From Anaerolineae bacterium (GTDB lineage: Bacteria; Chloroflexota; Anaerolineae; Aggregatilineales; Phototrophicaceae), in NCBI GenBank assembly GCA_017303635.1, contig JAFLCG010000009.1:1-64000 (forward strand): a DNA stretch of 64,000 nt, in the 5' to 3' direction. The notes under the pieces are model-generated. The model did not search any database. It was not told the origin of the DNA and was given only the letters and a program-made list of their open reading frames with translations. Shown in pieces: positions 60,195 through 64,000 of this stretch; within the stretch, counting starts at the first letter, position 1, and each line of letters opens with the position of its first letter. Position numbers and translations under genes: made by a program.

Positions 60195-61110
60195 GCCGCT
60201 CCTGGTTCTTCTTGGCCCAACCGCTGTTGGAAAAACCAGTCTCGCGATAGAGTTAGCAGAGGCATTGGGCGGCGAAATCATCGGCGCAGATAGCCGCCAA
60301 GTATATCGCCAGATGGATATTGGAACCGCAAAACCAACGCCATCGCAATGCCAACAGATCCCTCATCACCTCATTAATCTGATTAATCCTGATCAAAATC
60401 TTTCACTTGCAGAATATCAGACACAAGCTTACACAGCCATTGAAGCAATCCTGGAGCGCAACCACCTGCCTATGCTCGTGGGCGGAACAGGACAGTACAT
60501 CACGGCTGTGACCGAAGGTTGGTCAATACCCGCAGTTCCCCCTAATGAGGCTTTACGAGAAGAACTAGAAAGCTTCGCTCGTGAACATGGTGCAGTCGCA
60601 CTTTATCAGCGATTAGAGGACGTCGACCCGTCAGCAGCTAAAGGGATTGACTATCGTAATGTGCGGCGGGTCATCCGGGCACTAGAAGTCCATATGACTA
60701 CGGGCATACCCATAAGTGTTCTACAACAAAAACGCCCAACTCATTACCGTACCTATCAACTTGGGTTGACTCTGGATCGTGATGCGCTCTATGCGCAAGC
60801 AGACCAACGTGTTGACCAAATGATACTAGACGGCTTTGTAGACGAGGTAGAGGCCTTACTCGAGAAAGGTTATGATCCACAATTGCCCTCTATGAGTGGA
60901 CTTGGATATCGTCAGATCGCAGCCCATCTAAACAAAGTGATTTCGCTGGCAGACGCGATTACAGATACCAAACATGCGACACATGATTTCATCCGTAGAC
61001 AATTTACGTGGTTTAGAGGGCATGACAATGGCATTCTATGGCACAATAGAAGAGATATTGACACCGGCAGATTAATCAAAAGCATAGCCCAGTGGCTCCA
61101 ACAGGACTAG
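60169..61110 (+). CDS. miaA: tRNA dimethylallyltransferase
   Basis: The product has about 313 residues (ATG 60169; ATG 60178 also possible; the longer frame from 60127 is unlikely). Motifs: P-loop LLGPTAVGKTSLA, GADSRQVYRQMDIGTAKP, HHLINLINP, LVGGTGQYI, IDYRNVRRVIRALEV and the C-terminal MSGLGYRQIAAHL. It transfers a dimethylallyl group from DMAPP to A37 of tRNAs and releases PPi. It therefore uses the product of the isomerase encoded at 14 kb and adds to the PPi pool handled by the neighbouring enzymes. Confidence 0.95.
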   Translation: MLKMRWSGKPLLVLLGPTAVGKTSLAIELAEALGGEIIGADSRQVYRQMDIGTAKPTPSQCQQIPHHLINLINPDQNLSLAEYQTQAYTAIEAILERNHLPMLVGGTGQYITAVTEGWSIPAVPPNEALREELESFAREHGAVALYQRLEDVDPSAAKGIDYRNVRRVIRALEVHMTTGIPISVLQQKRPTHYRTYQLGLTLDRDALYAQADQRVDQMILDGFVDEVEALLEKGYDPQLPSMSGLGYRQIAAHLNKVISLADAITDTKHATHDFIRRQFTWFRGHDNGILWHNRRDIDTGRLIKSIAQWLQQD

Positions 61111-61116
61111 CGCTTT

Positions 61117-61800
61117 ATGTCATTCTTTCGTCGCCCATCCAATACCAACGCGGTAGTCGCTATCTTCTTACTCGTTACACTCGCGATTTTCGCGGGACCG
61201 AATCTTTTGCCCAATCTAGTGGCAACAATCTTCCCTAATGGTGGCGAAAGCATACCCTGTGCTTGGTTGCGAAGTGGTATAGAACGCGCAGAACATCAGT
61301 CATTGATTGGTCGCGGCGCACGTGCCGATCAACTCGAAATCAGGGTACGCAGCACGTCCCTGCCTAGCACCGCCGACGGCCGATTACTGATCACGATTGT
61401 ATTGACGAATGACTCGCTGGGGACAGTGGCAATCGCTTATAGCCCAACTGGTGTACGGTTTGGGGACGACGGATTGACCAGTGGCATGGGAGTAGTGTTT
61501 AATTCAACTGCACGGTTACCTGCCGGCGGAAACCAAAATGCGCCTGTCCCCGAAAGTGAAATACGTCTATTAGGTCCCCGGCAGAGTTGTATACACCGTA
61601 TTGAACTGGCACCTAACCAATATCCAGATCCGACCATTGGAACAGGCAGCGCCACCGTCAAAGCATACTATCGCAATACAAACCCTGGAGTCGCTCAGGT
61701 TGTAACTGCCAACACCTCCCAAATATTCACCACACAAGGACTATGGACAGGGCTTGTCGAATCAGTTGCAGTGCCTATTCCACTTGCAGGGACCTCATAG
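61117..61800 (+). CDS. single-pass membrane-anchored protein, unidentified
   Basis: The product has 227 residues. One N-terminal membrane helix (AVVAIFLLVTLAIFAGPNLL) puts the rest outside. The body is predicted to be beta-rich and resembles a DUF4352/immunoglobulin-like fold (LEIRVRSTSLPSTADGRLLITIVLTNDSLGT as pieces such as LLITIVLTND), with two Cys. No catalytic motif. It begins 6 bases after miaA and may belong to the same transcript. Confidence 0.72.
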   Translation: MSFFRRPSNTNAVVAIFLLVTLAIFAGPNLLPNLVATIFPNGGESIPCAWLRSGIERAEHQSLIGRGARADQLEIRVRSTSLPSTADGRLLITIVLTNDSLGTVAIAYSPTGVRFGDDGLTSGMGVVFNSTARLPAGGNQNAPVPESEIRLLGPRQSCIHRIELAPNQYPDPTIGTGSATVKAYYRNTNPGVAQVVTANTSQIFTTQGLWTGLVESVAVPIPLAGTS

Positions 61801-61872
61801 AACTATGCTATGATGTATCAAAGTTGATTGTAGTGAAACCTATTCTAGAAAGCAGCGGGAGCAGAGCAGATT

Positions 61873-62544
61873 ATGTCCACACCAGAGTTTGAAAATCCTA
61901 TTCTGGTCATTCAGGACGAAAATCAACCGGCACGGCACTGGACATTAAATACCGATAACGTTGTCATGGGACGTGGCGATGAATGTGACATTACCCTGAA
62001 TGATCGTCAAGTATCTCGACAACACATTCGGATTTATAGGCAGGATTCCCAATATCACATTGAAGATTTAAGCAGCAAAAACGGTACGTGGGTCAACGGC
62101 GTTCAATTGAAAGGAAGTCGCCCGCTACGAGATGGCGACGAAATCCATGTCGCGCTTTCAGTTAAAGTGCGTTTTATTGGTTCCGATGCAACCAGCCCTA
62201 TGCTGAGTAATCCACCGCCATTTATGTCGGGGCGTCTACGTTTAGAACCAGAAGCACGGCGTGTTTTTGTGATGGACAAGGAACTAGACCCACCCTTGAG
62301 TCTCCCCCAGTATCGGCTCTTGGAAATGCTATATGTCAATTCTGGACGCATTTGCACTCGCGATTCGGTCATTGAGACCGTTTGGCCAGAGGCAAACGGT
62401 GAAGGTGTAAGTGAACAAGCTATTGATGCCCTCGTACGCCGCCTCCGTGATCGCTTGGGTGAACTCGATAACAACTTCAATTTTATTGTCACAGTCCGCG
62501 GACATGGCTTCCGGCTTGATAATCCGCCTATCAAAACGGAATAG
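61873..62544 (+). CDS. FHA domain/winged-helix DNA-binding protein
   Basis: The product has 223 residues. The N-terminal FHA domain (about 10-100) has VVMGRGDECDITL, VSRQHIRI and DLSSKNGTWVNG, with the phosphothreonine-binding residues intact. The C-terminal OmpR-type winged helix (about 120-218) has LSLPQYRLLEML, GRICTRDSVIETVWP, VSEQAIDALVRRLRDRL and VRGHGFRL. There is no receiver domain, so DNA binding is probably gated by a phosphothreonine protein. It could link Ser/Thr kinases, such as the one at 16.6 kb, to transcription. Confidence 0.9.
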   Translation: MSTPEFENPILVIQDENQPARHWTLNTDNVVMGRGDECDITLNDRQVSRQHIRIYRQDSQYHIEDLSSKNGTWVNGVQLKGSRPLRDGDEIHVALSVKVRFIGSDATSPMLSNPPPFMSGRLRLEPEARRVFVMDKELDPPLSLPQYRLLEMLYVNSGRICTRDSVIETVWPEANGEGVSEQAIDALVRRLRDRLGELDNNFNFIVTVRGHGFRLDNPPIKTE

Positions 62545-62582
62545 CACATCCATCCCTACATAAATAACAAGCTAATTTCATC

Positions 62583-63878
62583 ATGCCAATGTCGGCTGAC
62601 TTTCAATCCCGTCTTGAGGGTACTTTAGAATCTATCGCAGATCATTTCGGCACCCCCTTTCATATCTATGATGAAATAGGAATTCGCCAGACAGTACACG
62701 AGCTTCAAGCAACTTTCGCCCAGATAACGGGGTTTCGCGAATACTATGCAGTCAAAGCGCTCCCCAATCCACACATTTTGAAGATCATCTATGAGGCTGG
62801 GTGTGGTTTTGATTGTAGTTCCATTCCTGAACTTTTCCTCAGCCGGACTACTGGCGCTCGTGGTGAAGACATCATGTTCACCTCGAATAACACTTCAGAA
62901 GCAGAATTCGCAGCAGCGAAGGCCGAGGGCGGTTGTATCATTAACCTTGATGATATCAATCTGATTTCCAAAGCACGTCCCCTTCCAGAATACATCTGTT
63001 TTCGCTACAACCCTGGTGTTCACCGAACTGGAAATGTAATTATCGGAAAGCCAGAAGAAGCAAAATACGGACTGAGACACGATCAACTGCTGACCGCGTT
63101 TCGCGACGCACAAGCTGAAGGCTGTAGTCGCTTTGGGTTACATACTATGCTCATTTCAAATGAGCGCGACTACCGATACATGGTCGATACGATCAAAATG
63201 CTTCTCAAACTGGCCTCAGATGTAGAACAAGCAACATGCATTCAATTAGCGTTCATCAATATTGGTGGTGGGCTAGGCATTCCTTATCATCCCGATGATC
63301 ACCCCATCAACCTGAGAGAGCTGGGAAAACAGGCAACGGCGCTGATCGAAGAATTTGGCAAAAACAATGGTTATATGCCAGCGCTGCATATGGAAAGCGG
63401 TCGCTATGTGACTGGGCCACATGGGGCGCTAGTCACACGAGCAATCAATCGTAAAGACACTTACCGGACCTACATAGGCGTCGACGCCAGTATGTCTGCG
63501 TTAATGCGACCGGGGATGTATGGCAGCTACCATCATGTGACTGTTGTGGGCAAGATCAATCAAGAAAGTTCAGCTATCGTTGACGTGACTGGCTCGCTAT
63601 GTGAAAATAATGATAAGTTTGCTATTCAACGCCCATTGCCTCATATCGATGTGGGAGACCTCATTATTATTCATGATACGGGGGCACATGGGCATGCCAT
63701 GGGCTTCAATTACAATGGGCGCTTGCGCCCACAAGAATTGCTCCTCCGGGCAAACGGTACCGTTGAACTAATTCGCCGGGCAGAAACGTTAGAAGATCAC
63801 TTTGCCACATTGCAGTTTGATCCAAATCGACTCTACCCTCAACCTGCTCCCTCAAACCTGACAACCTTTGAAGCTTAA
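62583..63878 (+). CDS. lysA: diaminopimelate decarboxylase
   Basis: The 431-residue PLP enzyme of the alanine-racemase fold converts meso-diaminopimelate to lysine. PLP Lys is in YYAVKALPNP; the phosphate-binding loop is NIGGGLGIPY; substrate residues are MESGRYVTGPHG, DASMSALMRPGMYG and the catalytic Cys in VTGSLCENNDKFA; the C-terminal signature is GAHGHAMGFNYNGRLRPQE. Its IGKPEEAKYGL segment fits DAP decarboxylase better than arginine or ornithine decarboxylase, but related carboxynorspermidine enzymes cannot be ruled out. ATG 62589 is an alternative start. Confidence 0.88.
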   Translation: MPMSADFQSRLEGTLESIADHFGTPFHIYDEIGIRQTVHELQATFAQITGFREYYAVKALPNPHILKIIYEAGCGFDCSSIPELFLSRTTGARGEDIMFTSNNTSEAEFAAAKAEGGCIINLDDINLISKARPLPEYICFRYNPGVHRTGNVIIGKPEEAKYGLRHDQLLTAFRDAQAEGCSRFGLHTMLISNERDYRYMVDTIKMLLKLASDVEQATCIQLAFINIGGGLGIPYHPDDHPINLRELGKQATALIEEFGKNNGYMPALHMESGRYVTGPHGALVTRAINRKDTYRTYIGVDASMSALMRPGMYGSYHHVTVVGKINQESSAIVDVTGSLCENNDKFAIQRPLPHIDVGDLIIIHDTGAHGHAMGFNYNGRLRPQELLLRANGTVELIRRAETLEDHFATLQFDPNRLYPQPAPSNLTTFEA

Positions 63879-63882
63879 ACCT

Positions 63883-64000
63883 ATGCAGAAACTCCAAGCA
63901 ACAGTGGATTTGATCGCCAAGATACTCGCGCGTACACCAGAAGCATTCTTACACCACCAGATGCTGGCAGAGCGGATCAACTTCACTCAATCAGATGTGA
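63883..64000 (+). CDS. N-terminal fragment of an unidentified protein
   Basis: ATG 63883 opens a frame that stays open to the right edge (39 codons, MQKLQATVDLIAKILA). It starts 4 bases after the lysA stop. The fragment is helical with a pair of His (FLHHQML), too short to assign. Confidence 0.5.
   Translation, partial: MQKLQATVDLIAKILARTPEAFLHHQMLAERINFTQSDV

Overview
The window looks like a chromosomal segment from a Chloroflexota bacterium, probably an Anaerolineae-like lineage. This is an inference from gene content, because no rRNA is present. The clues are archaeal-type mevalonate genes (HMG-CoA synthase, thiolase, DUF35) with a type 2 IPP isomerase, large Thr/Pro-rich LysM and PKD lipoproteins, a kinase with a PQQ propeller, two membrane pyrophosphatases, and no lipopolysaccharide lipid-A genes. 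No tRNA, rRNA or CRISPR array was found. The only mobile-element trace is a decayed IS1-family remnant near the left end.

Layout, left to right. 0-0.9 kb: gene tail and IS1 remnant. 0.9-11.6 kb: cell-surface and exopolysaccharide block on the + strand, with two propeller lipoproteins, a glycosidase/O-antigen-ligase fusion, a UDP-sugar epimerase, a second ligase and GtrA. 12-13.8 kb: an orphan Mg-chelatase-like AAA+ ATPase and a membrane protein. 13.8-16.5 kb: acpP, fni (IPP isomerase) and hemW. 16.5-22.6 kb: a compact six-gene phospho-signalling operon (Ser/Thr kinase-PQQ, PP2C, J-domain/VWA fusion, zinc ribbon-FHA, a small unknown protein, OmpR-type regulator) behind a promoter with a dyad across its -10 box. 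22.6-25.7 kb on the minus strand: roadblock protein, pyrG and an adenosine-deaminase-like protein that has lost its metal ligands. 26-33 kb: MoxR/DUF58, an amine oxidase-like flavoprotein, a membrane spermidine-synthase-like protein, DUF1461 and YvcK.

From about 33.1 kb the DNA becomes visibly more GC-rich and more housekeeping in content: gap-pgk-tpiA, a MraY/WecA-like transferase, upp, ruvB-DUF2905-queA, rplU-rpmA-rpmE (L27 and L31 both carry extra helix-hairpin-helix modules), tdk, a His-rich membrane protein, a LysM/DUF192/LysM-M23 cell-wall cluster, the mevalonate block (HMG-CoA reductase, HMG-CoA synthase, thiolase, then a DUF35 protein split in two), two divergently transcribed membrane pyrophosphatases of opposite K+ class, a soluble pyrophosphatase, yraN-like, miaA, an FHA-winged-helix regulator and lysA.

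Two themes stand out. First, isoprenoid synthesis and pyrophosphate disposal sit side by side, and their upstream regions share a CCCTATCA/CTATCAG-type motif. Second, several proteins keep a family fold but lack its defining catalytic residues: the deaminase-like protein, the thiolase, the glycosidase domain, the MraY-like transferase and the DUF35 zinc ribbon. Calls come from reading the sequence and recalling family motifs; no database search was run.
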